NCBI GenBank assembly: GCA_016286785.1
Contig: JAEEUB010000012.1
Coordinates: forward strand, 1-34,796
Direction: 5' to 3'
Source of the DNA: Candidatus Saccharimonadota bacterium
GTDB taxonomy: Bacteria; Patescibacteriota; Saccharimonadia; Saccharimonadales; Saccharimonadaceae
Length of the DNA stretch: 34,796 nucleotides
A model generated the notes under the pieces. That model had not been told where the DNA came from and made no database searches. It was given only the letters and a program-made list of their open reading frames with translations. Made by a program: the position numbers and the translations under genes. Shown here piece after piece: positions 5,723-14,140 of this stretch (its first letter is position 1; the number at the start of each line of letters is the position of its first letter).

Positions 5723-7414
5723 ATGCAAGAGATACAGAAACGACTAAAAGCTTTAATCAAAAAACTATACGATTTAGATTTTGAGGCCGATATTACTCCA
5801 GCCCCCGCAAACGTAAACGCAGATTATTCCTCTAATGCCCCATTAAAACTTGCCGGAACCCTGCATAAATCTCCCATAGAAATCGCCGAAGAAATAAAAA
5901 ATCAACTCAATATTTTAACCCCATCCTCAGATTGTCCTTTTCTAGATGTTTCCGTCTCTAGACCAGGTTTTTTGAATTTTGTTTTACCAAGCGATTATTT
6001 GTTAAATTCAATCGATAGCCTAAATCATGACTTTTTAAAAAGCATTAAATCTACCCAGTACAAAGACAAGGTCGTAATTTGCGAGTTTTCTGATCCGAAT
6101 CCATTTAAAGTACTTCATGTTGGCCATCTTTACACTTCAATTGTCGGTGATTCTATTGGTAAACTATTCGAATACGCGGGTGCTAAAGTTGTTAGAGCCA
6201 ACTATGGCGGCGACGTCGGTCTGCATGTGGCAAAAACCATGTATGCTTTACAAAAAAAGAAATTTGAAAACCTAAAAATAGACGATATTGCTAAATGCTA
6301 CGTTGAAGGTACTGCTGATTACGAAGACGACGAATCCGCCAAACAAGAAATTACTAAGCTAAATAAAGAAATCTACAAGATTAATACCGAAAAACTTCAC
6401 GATTCTCCAGTCGCCGAGCTATACTGGCGAGGAAGGGAATTGTCGTATGACTACTTTGAGCAGTTTTATAATTCCATTGGGGTAAAATTCGATAAGTACT
6501 ATCCAGAATCTACGGTAGCCGGCCTCGGACTAAAAACCGTTAAGGAACAACTTAAAAACGGCGTCTACGAAATGAGCGGCGCAGCGGTCATATTTAATGG
6601 TGAGAAATACGGTCTTCATACCAGAGTATTTATCAACGGCGAAGGGATTCCAACCTACGAAGCGAAAGACGTTGGCCTAGTGCAAACAAAATGGAACGAT
6701 TATCATTTTGATAAATCCATCATCATTACTGGTTCCGAGCAGCTAGAATACATGAAAGTGGTCTATAAATCGATCGAGCAATTTGCCCCCGAGCTCGTAG
6801 CAAGAACAACTCACCTAACGCATGGCTTAGTTAAATTACCAGGCAATGTTAAGATGTCTTCTAGAAAAGGGAACTTCCTAAAAGCCGTAGACGTGATTAA
6901 TCTAGTAAAGAACGAGCTAAAAAATGAGTACAACTCTACCGACGACAAAGTTTCTTTAGCGGCAGTAAAGTATGCCTTTTTGAAATACAAAATGGGTGGC
7001 AACATTGTCTTTGATCCTAAAGAATCCGTTAAAATGACGGGAAACTCTGGCCCCTACCTTTTGTATTCTGCCGTTCGTGCTAAAAAAATTCTAGACAAAT
7101 CCTCCGTAAAAGACCAAGATAATCAAAGCAATCTAGTCTCGCAGGAATCTAACTTTGAACCTAGCGAAAAAGCATTAATGAAAAAGATTCTAGAATACAA
7201 GCCCGTGCTAGATGGTGCGGTAGAAGAAATGGCTCCGCACAAAATTGCAAATTACCTCTACGAGCTAGCCCAAGAGTTTTCAAGATTTTACGAAAACTGT
7301 GCCGTAATCGGCGATAAAAAAGAAATGTTTCGCATAAAACTAGTTAAGGCCTATCTAGATACTATCGCCCACGGCTTAAACCTCCTGGGAATTGCTATCC
7401 CATCAGAAATGTAG
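5723..7414 (+). CDS. argS: Arginyl-tRNA synthetase
   Basis: Class I synthetase charging tRNA-Arg. Residues 1-110 form the N-terminal Arg-N (ADD1) domain. DPNPFKVLHVGHL near 125-136 is the HIGH motif (HVGH), as usual in ArgRS. VKMSSRKGN near 376-384 is the KMSKS equivalent. VKMTGNSGPYLLYSAVRAKKIL follows, and the last ~110 residues form the DALR anticodon-binding helical domain. Length 563 is normal. It is transcribed from a leaderless promoter and ends 45 bases before the serpin gene, which has its own promoter. The tRNA-Gly gene is divergent. Confidence 0.95.
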   Translation: MQEIQKRLKALIKKLYDLDFEADITPAPANVNADYSSNAPLKLAGTLHKSPIEIAEEIKNQLNILTPSSDCPFLDVSVSRPGFLNFVLPSDYLLNSIDSLNHDFLKSIKSTQYKDKVVICEFSDPNPFKVLHVGHLYTSIVGDSIGKLFEYAGAKVVRANYGGDVGLHVAKTMYALQKKKFENLKIDDIAKCYVEGTADYEDDESAKQEITKLNKEIYKINTEKLHDSPVAELYWRGRELSYDYFEQFYNSIGVKFDKYYPESTVAGLGLKTVKEQLKNGVYEMSGAAVIFNGEKYGLHTRVFINGEGIPTYEAKDVGLVQTKWNDYHFDKSIIITGSEQLEYMKVVYKSIEQFAPELVARTTHLTHGLVKLPGNVKMSSRKGNFLKAVDVINLVKNELKNEYNSTDDKVSLAAVKYAFLKYKMGGNIVFDPKESVKMTGNSGPYLLYSAVRAKKILDKSSVKDQDNQSNLVSQESNFEPSEKALMKKILEYKPVLDGAVEEMAPHKIANYLYELAQEFSRFYENCAVIGDKKEMFRIKLVKAYLDTIAHGLNLLGIAIPSEM

Positions 7415-7443
7415 AAAAAGAAATGTAGAAAAAACACCTTTCG

Positions 7444-7452
7444 TGATATAAT
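7444..7452 (+). promoter_or_regulatory. Leaderless promoter of the serpin gene
   Basis: TGATATAAT, hexamer 7447-7452, six bases before ATG 7459; no SD. Confidence 0.75.
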
Positions 7453-7458
7453 AAGCGC

Positions 7459-8580
7459 ATGAACAATGACAATGATTTTAACTTTCTTAAACTAGAAACC
7501 AACCATCAAAACCTTATTTATAGCCCACTTTCCATTCGCAATGGTCTAGCTCTTCTTAGTGCCGGAGCAAACGGCGCTACCAAGGCCGAAATCGACGCTG
7601 TTCTCGGTGACGCCGAAATACCTAAATATCAAAATGATAATAAAACATCTTTAGCTAACGCTATTTTTATTCGCGATACCTTTAAAGATAAAGTCCTTTC
7701 ATCATATACGGATCTAATTCGGGACAAGTATGGTGGAGAAGTTATTTACGATAATTTTGCATCCAACGAAAAAATGAACAACTGGGTTTCAGAAAAAACT
7801 TTCAAGCTCATTGATAGTATTGGTATTGAATCAAGTTCCGAACTTAGGATGGTCCTCGCGAATGCTCTTGCTATCAAAATGGATTGGAAATATAAATTCC
7901 GAACCGATAAAACTTATGGAATGAACTTTGTTAAGCAAGATGGTACTAATATAGAAGCTACTATGATGCAAAATCAATACTATAACGAAGACATGAAATA
8001 CTTTGCCGACGAAAAAATGAAATCCATCACCTTACCGCTTGCATCCAGCTCCAATACTGAGTTGGAATTCTCTGCAATAATGCCTTCTGGCAATCTCAAC
8101 GAATATATCAATAATACTTCTATTTCCGATATTAATGCCATCCTCGATAACTCTATATCTGCCGCCACGCCAGAACACGGAGTAAAACTCTTCATTCCTA
8201 AATTTAAATTCGATTACAAGCTAGATTTCGAAAATAATCTTAAAACTATGGGTATTCAAGCGGCATTTAATAGTGATTCGGCAGATTTTTCGAAAATGGC
8301 GTCTTTCCCTCTATATATCAATAAAGCAGTACATAAAGCTAATATTGATTTTTCCGAAGATGGTATTAAAGCAGCCGCAGTCACTGCATTCGCAATGAGG
8401 GAGGCGGCTATTGCCAACTACGGACCTCGACCCCAACCTATTACTATCAAAATCAATCGCCCATTCTTGTTCGTTATCCGTGATCGGGAAAATGGCGCCA
8501 TTTGGTTTACTGGCACTGTGTATGAGCCAAACTCGTGGAAGAACGATATGAAAGAGTATAGGCCAGGCTACGACTATTAG
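7459..8580 (+). CDS. Serpin-family protease inhibitor, apparently cytoplasmic
   Basis: A 373-residue complete serpin fold. Recognisable segments: NLIYSPLSIRNGLALLSAGANGAT near residue 18 (serpin helix B region), VLANALAIKMDWKYKF (strand 3A, usually NA-YFKG-W), FIPKFKFDYKLDFENNLKTMGI, INKAVHKANIDFSEDGIKAAAVTAFAM (breach and hinge) and INRPFLFVIRDRENGAIWFTGTV (serpin C-terminal signature). The hinge EDGIKAAAVTAF with small residues at P12-P9 indicates an inhibitory serpin. If E300 is P17, the scissile pair is A316-A317, suggesting an elastase- or subtilisin-like target; a shifted P1 (R314) would instead favour trypsin-like targets. There is no signal peptide and no cysteine-rich region. Bacterial serpins are sporadic, and secreted in bifidobacteria; a cytoplasmic one may protect against own or host proteases (inference). 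Confidence 0.93.
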   Translation: MNNDNDFNFLKLETNHQNLIYSPLSIRNGLALLSAGANGATKAEIDAVLGDAEIPKYQNDNKTSLANAIFIRDTFKDKVLSSYTDLIRDKYGGEVIYDNFASNEKMNNWVSEKTFKLIDSIGIESSSELRMVLANALAIKMDWKYKFRTDKTYGMNFVKQDGTNIEATMMQNQYYNEDMKYFADEKMKSITLPLASSSNTELEFSAIMPSGNLNEYINNTSISDINAILDNSISAATPEHGVKLFIPKFKFDYKLDFENNLKTMGIQAAFNSDSADFSKMASFPLYINKAVHKANIDFSEDGIKAAAVTAFAMREAAIANYGPRPQPITIKINRPFLFVIRDRENGAIWFTGTVYEPNSWKNDMKEYRPGYDY

Positions 8581-8585
8581 AGATA

Positions 8586-8594
8586 TGCTATAAT
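8586..8594 (+). promoter_or_regulatory. Leaderless promoter of orn
   Basis: TGCTATAAT, hexamer 8589-8594, six bases before ATG 8601; no SD. Confidence 0.75.
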
Positions 8595-8600
8595 AAATCT

Positions 8601-9125
8601 ATGAAAAAGGCTAAATTACTTTGGCTCGATCTTGAAATGACCGGCCTGGATCCGACCAAAGATAAGATTTTGGAGGTGGCCGCAATTGCTACTGATATGG
8701 ATTTAAACGAGATAGCTCATTTTGAGGCAGTCACAAAAGTTGATGAAAAGCTGATTAAATCCAGAATGGTGGGAGATTTTTGGGAAAAGAATAAGGAATC
8801 TAAAGAAGCTTTAATGGTTCAAAACGCCTCCGGCAGGCCAGTATCTGAAGTTGAAAAAGAACTAATTTCTTTCATTAAGAAAAACTTTGGAAAAACCATA
8901 TATCTATCTGGCAATTCCATCCATCAAGACCGTAAATTCATCGAAAACGAAATGCCAGAACTAAACAAACTTTTGCATTACCGCATGCTAGATGTTTCGG
9001 CCTGGAAGATTTATTTTGAAAACGCCCTAAATAAAAGATTTGTAAAACCCGACCATCATCGTGCGCTCGACGATATCCAAGGTTCAATAGAGGAGTTAAA
9101 ATGGTACTTGACGTTTCTAAAGTAA
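8601..9125 (+). CDS. orn: Oligoribonuclease
   Basis: 3'-5' exoribonuclease that degrades 2-5 nt RNA (and pGpG) to mononucleotides, cytoplasmic. DEDDh residues are visible: D10 and E12 (WLDLEMTGLD), D110 (IHQDRKFI), H153 and D158 (HHRALDDIQGSIEEL). Length 174 is close to E. coli Orn (181). It overlaps the next gene by 25 bases. In a cell making leaderless transcripts with RNase Y, Orn completes RNA turnover. DEDDh proofreading subunits are longer and have different flanks, so Orn is the best call. Confidence 0.93.
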   Translation: MKKAKLLWLDLEMTGLDPTKDKILEVAAIATDMDLNEIAHFEAVTKVDEKLIKSRMVGDFWEKNKESKEALMVQNASGRPVSEVEKELISFIKKNFGKTIYLSGNSIHQDRKFIENEMPELNKLLHYRMLDVSAWKIYFENALNKRFVKPDHHRALDDIQGSIEELKWYLTFLK

Positions 9126-9388
9126 GCGGTATTGGCGAATATACCGTAAAAAGCGAAAAGGATCGCGACATTTACTATAAGGGCAAAATGGCTTTTTTGG
9201 TTCTGCATCGTAATACTATCGAAATACGTTGCGACGCCAAGCTTTCCGCACTCCTTAAAGAAAAATACGAATCAGTAATGGAATCACGCTATTATGGGCA
9301 CGGAGGTATAGAAATTGTCTTAGCTGGCCAACTAACCCCCCGCGAACTAGAAGATTTAATTCGCCTAAGTTATAATCTAACTGTCTAA
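9101..9388 (+). CDS. MmcQ/YjbR-family protein
   Basis: A 95-residue protein beginning inside the end of orn. RDIYYKGKMAFLVLHRNTIEIRCDAKLSALLKEKYESVMESRYYGHGGIEIVLAGQLTPRELEDLIRLSYNL follows the YjbR (CyaY-like fold) pattern with an LLxEKYxSV segment, a WixV-like strand and a final SYxL helix. The family has a predicted double-wing DNA-binding surface but no firm function. GAGGAG lies about 8 bases before ATG 9101. Coupled to orn in an operon. Confidence 0.75.
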   Translation: MVLDVSKVSGIGEYTVKSEKDRDIYYKGKMAFLVLHRNTIEIRCDAKLSALLKEKYESVMESRYYGHGGIEIVLAGQLTPRELEDLIRLSYNLTV

Positions 9389-9390
9389 TA

Positions 9391-9410
9391 AAGGCCCCAA
9401 AGAGCCTCTA
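9391..9410. terminator. Weak bidirectional terminator between YjbR-like gene and mscL
   Basis: AGGC / GCCT stem with an 8-nt loop. On the minus strand it is followed by TTTATT, on the plus strand by CTATTTACTTTTT. It lies between convergent stops. Confidence 0.45.
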
Positions 9411-9411
9411 T

Positions 9412-9834
9412 TTACTTTTTTTCAGATTTTTTGTTTGAAGCTTTTTCGTCGGTCTTCTTTTCGCTAGCGCGCTTTGCTTTGGCCGCATCGCGTTTTTCGT
9501 TAAATCGATTCATCGCCTTAATAATCATAAAGATCACGCACGCAATAATCAGAAATTCGATTACGTTTTGGATAAAATTGCCATAAGCAATCACTGCTTC
9601 ATCGCCAGTTCCAAAGAAATTTGGAATCCTAATGGCGAGCCCTGTAAAATCTACGCCACCAACTAATAGACCTACAATCGGCATAACTATGTCATTAACA
9701 AGAGAGTTAACAATCGCAGTAAACGCACCACCCACTACTACACCTACGGCCAAATCTACAACCGACCCACGATTAATAAACTCTATAAATTCCTCTTTTA
9801 AAGTTTTCTTTTCTTCTTTCTTATCCTCTGCCAT
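9412..9834 (-). CDS. mscL: Large-conductance mechanosensitive channel
   Basis: Emergency valve that opens under membrane tension in hypo-osmotic shock. FIEFINRGSVVDLAVGVVVGGAFTAIVNSLVNDIVMPIVG is the amphipathic N-terminal helix plus TM1; NFIQNVIEFLIIACVIFMIIKAMNRF is TM2; the tail is Lys/Ala/Glu-rich. The periplasmic loop is of usual size. Length 140 is normal. AAAGGAG stands 6 bases before ATG. It is the second gene of a two-gene unit, 15 bases after the membrane protein 9850-10464. Confidence 0.95.
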   Translation of the reverse strand: MAEDKKEEKKTLKEEFIEFINRGSVVDLAVGVVVGGAFTAIVNSLVNDIVMPIVGLLVGGVDFTGLAIRIPNFFGTGDEAVIAYGNFIQNVIEFLIIACVIFMIIKAMNRFNEKRDAAKAKRASEKKTDEKASNKKSEKK

Positions 9835-9849
9835 TTGTTTCTCCTTTCG

Positions 9850-10464
9850 TTATTTGGCTTCCGAAAAACTATTAAAATTTTCGTACAAAACATCAAGTCC
9901 ATCCTTCGAGGTCGTAAGAATTTCTTTTAACCTAGAATCGTCTGTCGTATTTATAATTTTAGTCTCTTCGCTAGTTAAAATCGAAATTTCGTAGGCCATC
10001 TTGTGTGCATAAATTCTATCGAGAGTGCCGTTAATTTTAGCTTCAAATAAATCAGTGTTTAATTCTTCTTTATTTAAATCAGCTTCATCAATCAAGTTTT
10101 TGTCAATCTTGCCCTCACTATAATTATATTTTTCTACCAAATAATCAGTTAATGTTTTTTTAGTATTAGTTAATACTCCATATAACGAAGCGCTACTAGA
10201 CCTTAAATACGAAGATTTAACTTCTGGCTGGTAAGTATGTATTTGTTCGGAGGTATTCCCGACATGGAGTAGCAAAGCGTACGAATCATTTTTTACATCG
10301 CCTTTACTAGCTTTAATTATTGTGCCAATTATTATAATAATAATTAAAAGAATTAATGTAGTTATGCCTAATACAAAATACTTCGAAGTAAAAATGCTAC
10401 GTTTACTTTTTTTAATTGGCCTGTTTTCGGCCGAAATTTGTGTTAGATATTCTTGCCCGTCCAT
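9850..10464 (-). CDS. Single-pass membrane protein of unknown function
   Basis: A 204-residue protein not recognised. Residues 1-32 are polar and basic (KKSKRS before the membrane), residues about 33-56 form one very hydrophobic helix with a run of isoleucines, and the rest (about 57-204) is an extracytoplasmic helical domain with many Thr/Lys and no Cys. Start chosen at the ATG of MDGQEY, because a longer reading from 10485 (MCYNRRS) merely translates the -10 box. It shares a unit with mscL, so a role at the envelope under osmotic stress is possible but unproven. Divergent from dnaG, with start codons 44 bases apart. Confidence 0.75.
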   Translation of the reverse strand: MDGQEYLTQISAENRPIKKSKRSIFTSKYFVLGITTLILLIIIIIIGTIIKASKGDVKNDSYALLLHVGNTSEQIHTYQPEVKSSYLRSSSASLYGVLTNTKKTLTDYLVEKYNYSEGKIDKNLIDEADLNKEELNTDLFEAKINGTLDRIYAHKMAYEISILTSEETKIINTTDDSRLKEILTTSKDGLDVLYENFNSFSEAK

Positions 10465-10473
10465 ACTACGTCT

Positions 10474-10482
10474 ATTATAGCA
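10474..10482 (-). promoter_or_regulatory. Extended -10 for the membrane protein-mscL unit
   Basis: TGCTATAAT on minus (hexamer 10474-10479), nine bases before the ATG whose A is 10464. Predicted leader 2-3 nt. Confidence 0.7.
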
Positions 10483-10493
10483 CAATACCGGTG

Positions 10494-10502
10494 TGTTATA
10501 CT
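10494..10502 (+). promoter_or_regulatory. Leaderless promoter of dnaG
   Basis: TGTTATACT, hexamer 10497-10502, six bases before ATG 10509. It lies 17 bases from the divergent minus-strand -10. Confidence 0.7.
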
Positions 10503-10508
10503 ATCTAT

Positions 10509-12149
10509 ATGAACGACGCGAAAGAGGAGATCAAATCTCGGCTCGCGATTGAGGATGTGGTGGGGCAGTACGTAGAGCTAAAACGAGCTGGCCGAAATCT
10601 AAAAGGTCATTCTCCTTGGGGTGTCGACAAAACTCCCAGTTTTATGGTCTCGCCAGAAAAAGGCATCTGGCATGATTTTTCGGCCAACAAAGGCGGAGAT
10701 ATTTTTAGTTTTGTGATGGAAGTGGAGGGAATTAGCTTTAAAGAAGCCATGGAAAAACTCGCCGCTCAAGCCGGAGTAGATTTAACTAAATATCGCGGTG
10801 GCGATCCGGCCGTAACTCGCAAAAAAAATCGCGCCAGGGAAGCCCTCGCTCTCGCCACTAAATATTATCAAGCATGTTTAGTTAAAAACAAAGCCGTAGG
10901 CGAATACGTTTTTTATAAGCGTAATCTGCACCGAGCCACGGTCCAGGAGTTTAAGATTGGCTACGCGCCAAGCAGCGGCAAAGCATTACTTAATGTTTTA
11001 GTTAGACGCGGATTTACTATAGACGAACTTGATACTGCCGGCCTACTTAATCGTTTTAAGACTGACTTGTTTAGAGACCGCATGACCGTTCCGTTTATAG
11101 ATACCACGGGTAGCGTAATTGGTTTTACTGCTCGTGTTACAGGCAAATCTGAACCAAAATATTTAAACACCCCCGAAACTCTATTATTTAACAAATCTAA
11201 GTTTATTTTTGGACTTTATCAGGCTAAAGAGTTTATTCGCCGCAGCGGGTATGTAGTGATTGTTGAAGGAAATATGGACGTGATTTCATCCCATCAGGCG
11301 GGGGTAAAAGAAGCTGTTGCTACTTCTGGCACCGCCATGACCGAGCAGCACCTTAAGGCTCTTTCGCGTCTAACATCTGATATTCGTTTGGCCTACGATA
11401 GAGATGCTGCCGGAGTCAAAGCTACAGAACGTGCGATTATGATGGCAGGTGACCTCGGAATTGATCTTACTGTCATCTCTGACTATCACGGCGCCAAAGA
11501 CCCAGACGAGCTAATTCAAAAAGACCCTAAACTGTGGCAAGAAGCGGTAAATCACAGAATACCAGCTGTAGACTGGTTGCTCTCAAAATATGAAGAAGAC
11601 TTGGATCTTGCCACCGCTCCGGGAAAACGCAAGTATTCTGATGTGGCCCTAAAGCTATTATCCTACATCAAAGACGAAATCGAACGCGCCAGCTACGAGA
11701 AAAAAATAGCCGAAAAACTAGGCGTAGAACTGGAGATTTTACGAGAAAAAGGCAAACGCCTAGACGAAAAACTTTCGTTCCCAACCAAGAAATTCCTTAA
11801 AAAACCCCAAACCGAAGCAAAAAGCGACGAACTAAAAAAACTAGAGAACTCCCTGCTTGCAGTCAAAATCTACGGTGGTGTTTCTAAAACTCAAATACCA
11901 TTAGAAATTCCAGATGACGAAGTAAAACTGTCCGAGCTTGAACTGATTTTTAACCAGGAGCATGAAGATTTAAAGGGCTACGACTCCGAGCAAGAAGCCG
12001 GCGAATTATTAGCTAGATATCAGGAGGAATTAAAAAAACAAGAAATTAGGGCATTAAAACAACAACTCGAAGGGATGCCTGAAGATGATCCGGATTATCT
12101 TTCTGTTTTAGAAAAAATAACAAACCTTCAACGTCAGACCTCTTTATAA
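10509..12149 (+). CDS. dnaG: DNA primase with ligand-less zinc domain
   Basis: Makes RNA primers for replication. The N-terminal domain aligns with the CHC2 zinc-binding domain: HSPWGVDKTPSFMVSPEKGIWHDFSANKGGDIFSF. But the four ligands C-x2-H-x17-C-x2-C are S35, G38, D56 and A59 at exactly that spacing, so no zinc site remains. The catalytic core is intact: VVIVEGNMDVISSHQAG (TOPRIM Glu), LAYDRDAAGVKA (DxD) and KDPDELI. The C-terminal ~130 residues are charged and helical, a possible DnaB-binding region. From ATG 10509 the protein has 546 residues, a little shorter than E. coli DnaG (581). An in-frame extension to 10416 was rejected because it crosses the promoter. rpoD does not follow; ftsZ does. 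Confidence 0.95.
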   Translation: MNDAKEEIKSRLAIEDVVGQYVELKRAGRNLKGHSPWGVDKTPSFMVSPEKGIWHDFSANKGGDIFSFVMEVEGISFKEAMEKLAAQAGVDLTKYRGGDPAVTRKKNRAREALALATKYYQACLVKNKAVGEYVFYKRNLHRATVQEFKIGYAPSSGKALLNVLVRRGFTIDELDTAGLLNRFKTDLFRDRMTVPFIDTTGSVIGFTARVTGKSEPKYLNTPETLLFNKSKFIFGLYQAKEFIRRSGYVVIVEGNMDVISSHQAGVKEAVATSGTAMTEQHLKALSRLTSDIRLAYDRDAAGVKATERAIMMAGDLGIDLTVISDYHGAKDPDELIQKDPKLWQEAVNHRIPAVDWLLSKYEEDLDLATAPGKRKYSDVALKLLSYIKDEIERASYEKKIAEKLGVELEILREKGKRLDEKLSFPTKKFLKKPQTEAKSDELKKLENSLLAVKIYGGVSKTQIPLEIPDDEVKLSELELIFNQEHEDLKGYDSEQEAGELLARYQEELKKQEIRALKQQLEGMPEDDPDYLSVLEKITNLQRQTSL

Positions 12150-12155
12150 TCCCCC

Positions 12156-12184
12156 TTGATTTAGAGATGAAATAGGTATATAAT
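12156..12184 (+). promoter_or_regulatory. Full sigma70-type promoter of ftsZ
   Basis: TTGATT (12156-12161), 17 bases, TATAAT (12179-12184). It shares GGTATATAATAAA (13 nt) with the hsp20 promoter. Leader of about 23 nt with GAGGA as SD before ATG 12214. Confidence 0.8.
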
Positions 12185-12213
12185 AAAATCATATTTAAAG
12201 CGAGGATAATATT

Positions 12214-13377
12214 ATGCCAGAAGTTAAACCTACAGAGGTGGAAAGTCAAGCCAGTATCAAAGTAGTAGGTGTTGGTGGTGCCGGTGGTTCGGCAGTTGAG
12301 CGCATGAAGGAGGTGGGTCTTTCTGGTGTGGAATTTGTAGCAATTAATACAGATGCGCAGGCGCTTCATCACTCACCAGCCGATGTTAAAGTCCATATCG
12401 GAAAAGGTCTAGGCGCCGGCGGCGATCCAGAAAAAGGCCGCGAGGCAGCCGAAGAAGGGCGGGAAGCGATCAGTAAAGCCCTAGAAGGTGCCGATATGGC
12501 ATTTATTACTTTAGGCGCTGGTGGCGGCACGGGCTCGGGTGCTGGTCCAATCGTTGCAGAGGAGGCACGCAAAAAAGACATTCTAACCGTTGGTGTTGCT
12601 ACTAAGCCATTTACCTTTGAGGGTGCTCGTCGTAAGGCTAATGCAGAGGTAGCTATCGATAAATTGGCCCGTCAGGTTGATGCGCTAATTACTATTCCTA
12701 ACGATCGTTTACTTCAAACTATCGACCCGCGCACCCCACTTCTTGAAACGTTCAAGATTGCTGACGATGTACTACGTCAAGGCGTACAAGGTATCTCAGA
12801 ATTAATTACTGAGCATTCCTTAATCAACCTAGACTTTGCCGATGTCAAGGCCATCATGAAAAACGCCGGTTCAGCTCTTATGGGTATTGGTAGAGCCGCA
12901 GGGGAAAATCGTGCCGTTGTGGCCGCCCAGCAAGCTGTAGAATCACCACTTCTTGAAGTTAAAATCGAAGGCGCTCGCGGCGTACTGTTCTCTGTAGCTG
13001 GCGGATACGATATGTCCATGAGCGAAGTTCAAGAAGCCGCCGAGGTAATCACTGGTTCAGTATCTCCAGATGCTAATATCATCTTTGGTGCCTCCATCCG
13101 CCCAGAACTAGAGGATGAAATTGTCGTAACAGTAGTAGCTACCGGCTTTGATTCAGACTATTTTAACGAAGAAGCAAACAATCGTCCCGAAACCGACTTC
13201 ACCGACGAAAAACCAGAAGCCGAAGCTAAGGATTTTGCGGCGGATAACAAATCCAACATGTGGGATTCCATTAAAAACGAGCCCGTAGAAGAACCTGCTC
13301 ACGAAAGTGATGATGACATGGATATTCCTCCATCACTTAGAGATAGACTAAAAAACAGGAAGAAAAAGAATAGCTAA
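12214..13377 (+). CDS. ftsZ: Cell division protein FtsZ
   Basis: Tubulin-like GTPase forming the Z-ring. [13 protein letters not shown] near 19-31 is the first G-box, [12 protein letters not shown] at 101-112 holds the tubulin signature GGGTGSG, NDRLL and the synergy-helix region are present, and the C-terminal domain ends near 317. A 55-residue acidic linker leads to the C-terminal conserved peptide [16 protein letters not shown], the binding site for FtsA and others. Length 387 is typical. It overlaps nrdR by one base (TAATG). It is the first gene of a three-gene unit with nrdR and a thioredoxin-like gene; ftsA follows under its own promoter, whereas most bacteria have ftsA before ftsZ. Confidence 0.97.
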   Translation: MPEVKPTEVESQASIKVVGVGGAGGSAVERMKEVGLSGVEFVAINTDAQALHHSPADVKVHIGKGLGAGGDPEKGREAAEEGREAISKALEGADMAFITLGAGGGTGSGAGPIVAEEARKKDILTVGVATKPFTFEGARRKANAEVAIDKLARQVDALITIPNDRLLQTIDPRTPLLETFKIADDVLRQGVQGISELITEHSLINLDFADVKAIMKNAGSALMGIGRAAGENRAVVAAQQAVESPLLEVKIEGARGVLFSVAGGYDMSMSEVQEAAEVITGSVSPDANIIFGASIRPELEDEIVVTVVATGFDSDYFNEEANNRPETDFTDEKPEAEAKDFAADNKSNMWDSIKNEPVEEPAHESDDDMDIPPSLRDRLKNRKKKNS

Positions 13378-13832
13378 TGAAAGCAATGCGCGAATTTCAT
13401 ATCGGCGATAGTAAAGTTCTAGAAAGTCGTGAAACTGTTGATGGCACCATGATACGCCGCCGTCGTGAGACGGCCGATGGGCATAGGTTTACCACCTATG
13501 AGAGAATCGAGATGCCGCAGCTCACGGTTTTAAAACGAAGCGGTAATAAAGAAATCTTTGACCGAGACAAACTAATCTTGGCTGTTCGTCGCAGCGTAGG
13601 TAAGTTCTTTGATTCCGAGCTCGAAGTAGAAGAAGTCGTAAATCGTGTCTCGGATATTCTATACGGTTACGGCGTTGATCAAATAACATCTAAGCAGATT
13701 GGCGAAGCCATTCTCGAAGTACTAGCAGATGTTAATGAAGTCGCCTATGTCCGTTTTGCATCAGTTTTTCGTGAATTTAAAACCCTTGAAGACTTTGAGG
13801 ATATTTTAAAGGAACAGAAAAACAAAAAATGA
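13377..13832 (+). CDS. nrdR: NrdR-like repressor lacking its zinc ribbon cysteines
   Basis: NrdR represses ribonucleotide reductase genes and senses ATP/dATP. Residues about 47-140 are a good ATP-cone (LTVLKRSGNKEIFDRDKLILAVRRSVGKF .. VRFASVFREFKTLEDFEDIL). Residues 12-45 keep the flanks of the zinc ribbon (SKVLESRE..GTMIRRRRE..HRFTTYE), but the cysteines normally before DTKV and in RRRRECxxC are absent; the whole 151-residue protein contains no cysteine. The arginine block and RFTTYE are retained, so DNA binding may persist without zinc, or the protein may have another use. It overlaps ftsZ by one base and the next gene by four (ATGA). No nrd gene is in the window. Confidence 0.88.
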   Translation: MKAMREFHIGDSKVLESRETVDGTMIRRRRETADGHRFTTYERIEMPQLTVLKRSGNKEIFDRDKLILAVRRSVGKFFDSELEVEEVVNRVSDILYGYGVDQITSKQIGEAILEVLADVNEVAYVRFASVFREFKTLEDFEDILKEQKNKK

Positions 13833-14083
13833 GATTAGTCTGTGTTTATAGAGATAATCAGGATTATTCGCGAACAGTTAGCGAATGGCTAGAAGATTTT
13901 CGTCGCCGAACAGGCCACGAAATTGAGGTAATAGATCCGGATACGGCTCCTGGCTTTTGCGAAGCCTACGATATTGTAGAGTATCCCACCATAATGGCGC
14001 TCGGCGAGCGTGGCGAAGTTCGTGCCAGTTGGCGTGGACGTAATTTGCCTCTAATTAACGAAGTATCATTTTATGCGATTTAG
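13829..14083 (+). CDS. Thioredoxin-fold protein without CxxC
   Basis: An 84-residue protein starting in an ATGA overlap with nrdR. MRLVCVYRDNQDYSRTVSEWLEDFRRRTGHEIEVIDPDT gives strand-helix-strand, and EYPTIMALGERGEVRASWRG has the cis-proline and following strands of thioredoxin/glutaredoxin folds. The position of the active-site CxxC reads RDNQDY, so there is no dithiol chemistry; the only cysteines (C5, C48) are elsewhere. It may be a structural or binding version. Position between nrdR and ftsA suggests a link with ribonucleotide reduction (where glutaredoxin-like proteins serve as donors) or division, but this is speculation. Confidence 0.65.
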   Translation: MRLVCVYRDNQDYSRTVSEWLEDFRRRTGHEIEVIDPDTAPGFCEAYDIVEYPTIMALGERGEVRASWRGRNLPLINEVSFYAI

Positions 14084-14125
14084 CTCTTCTTGAAGTCGCC
14101 AAAATTATAAGGTAAACACTAATTA

Positions 14126-14134
14126 TGATATAAT
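14126..14134 (+). promoter_or_regulatory. Leaderless promoter of ftsA
   Basis: TGATATAAT, hexamer 14129-14134, then AAGCTT and ATG 14141 (gap six). The string TATAATAAGCTTATGG is identical to that of the minus-strand gene at 16552. Confidence 0.75.
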
Positions 14135-14140
14135 AAGCTT

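Noticed and set aside
10416-10508. N-terminal extension of dnaG
   Set aside because: It crosses both divergent promoters and does not resemble primase.
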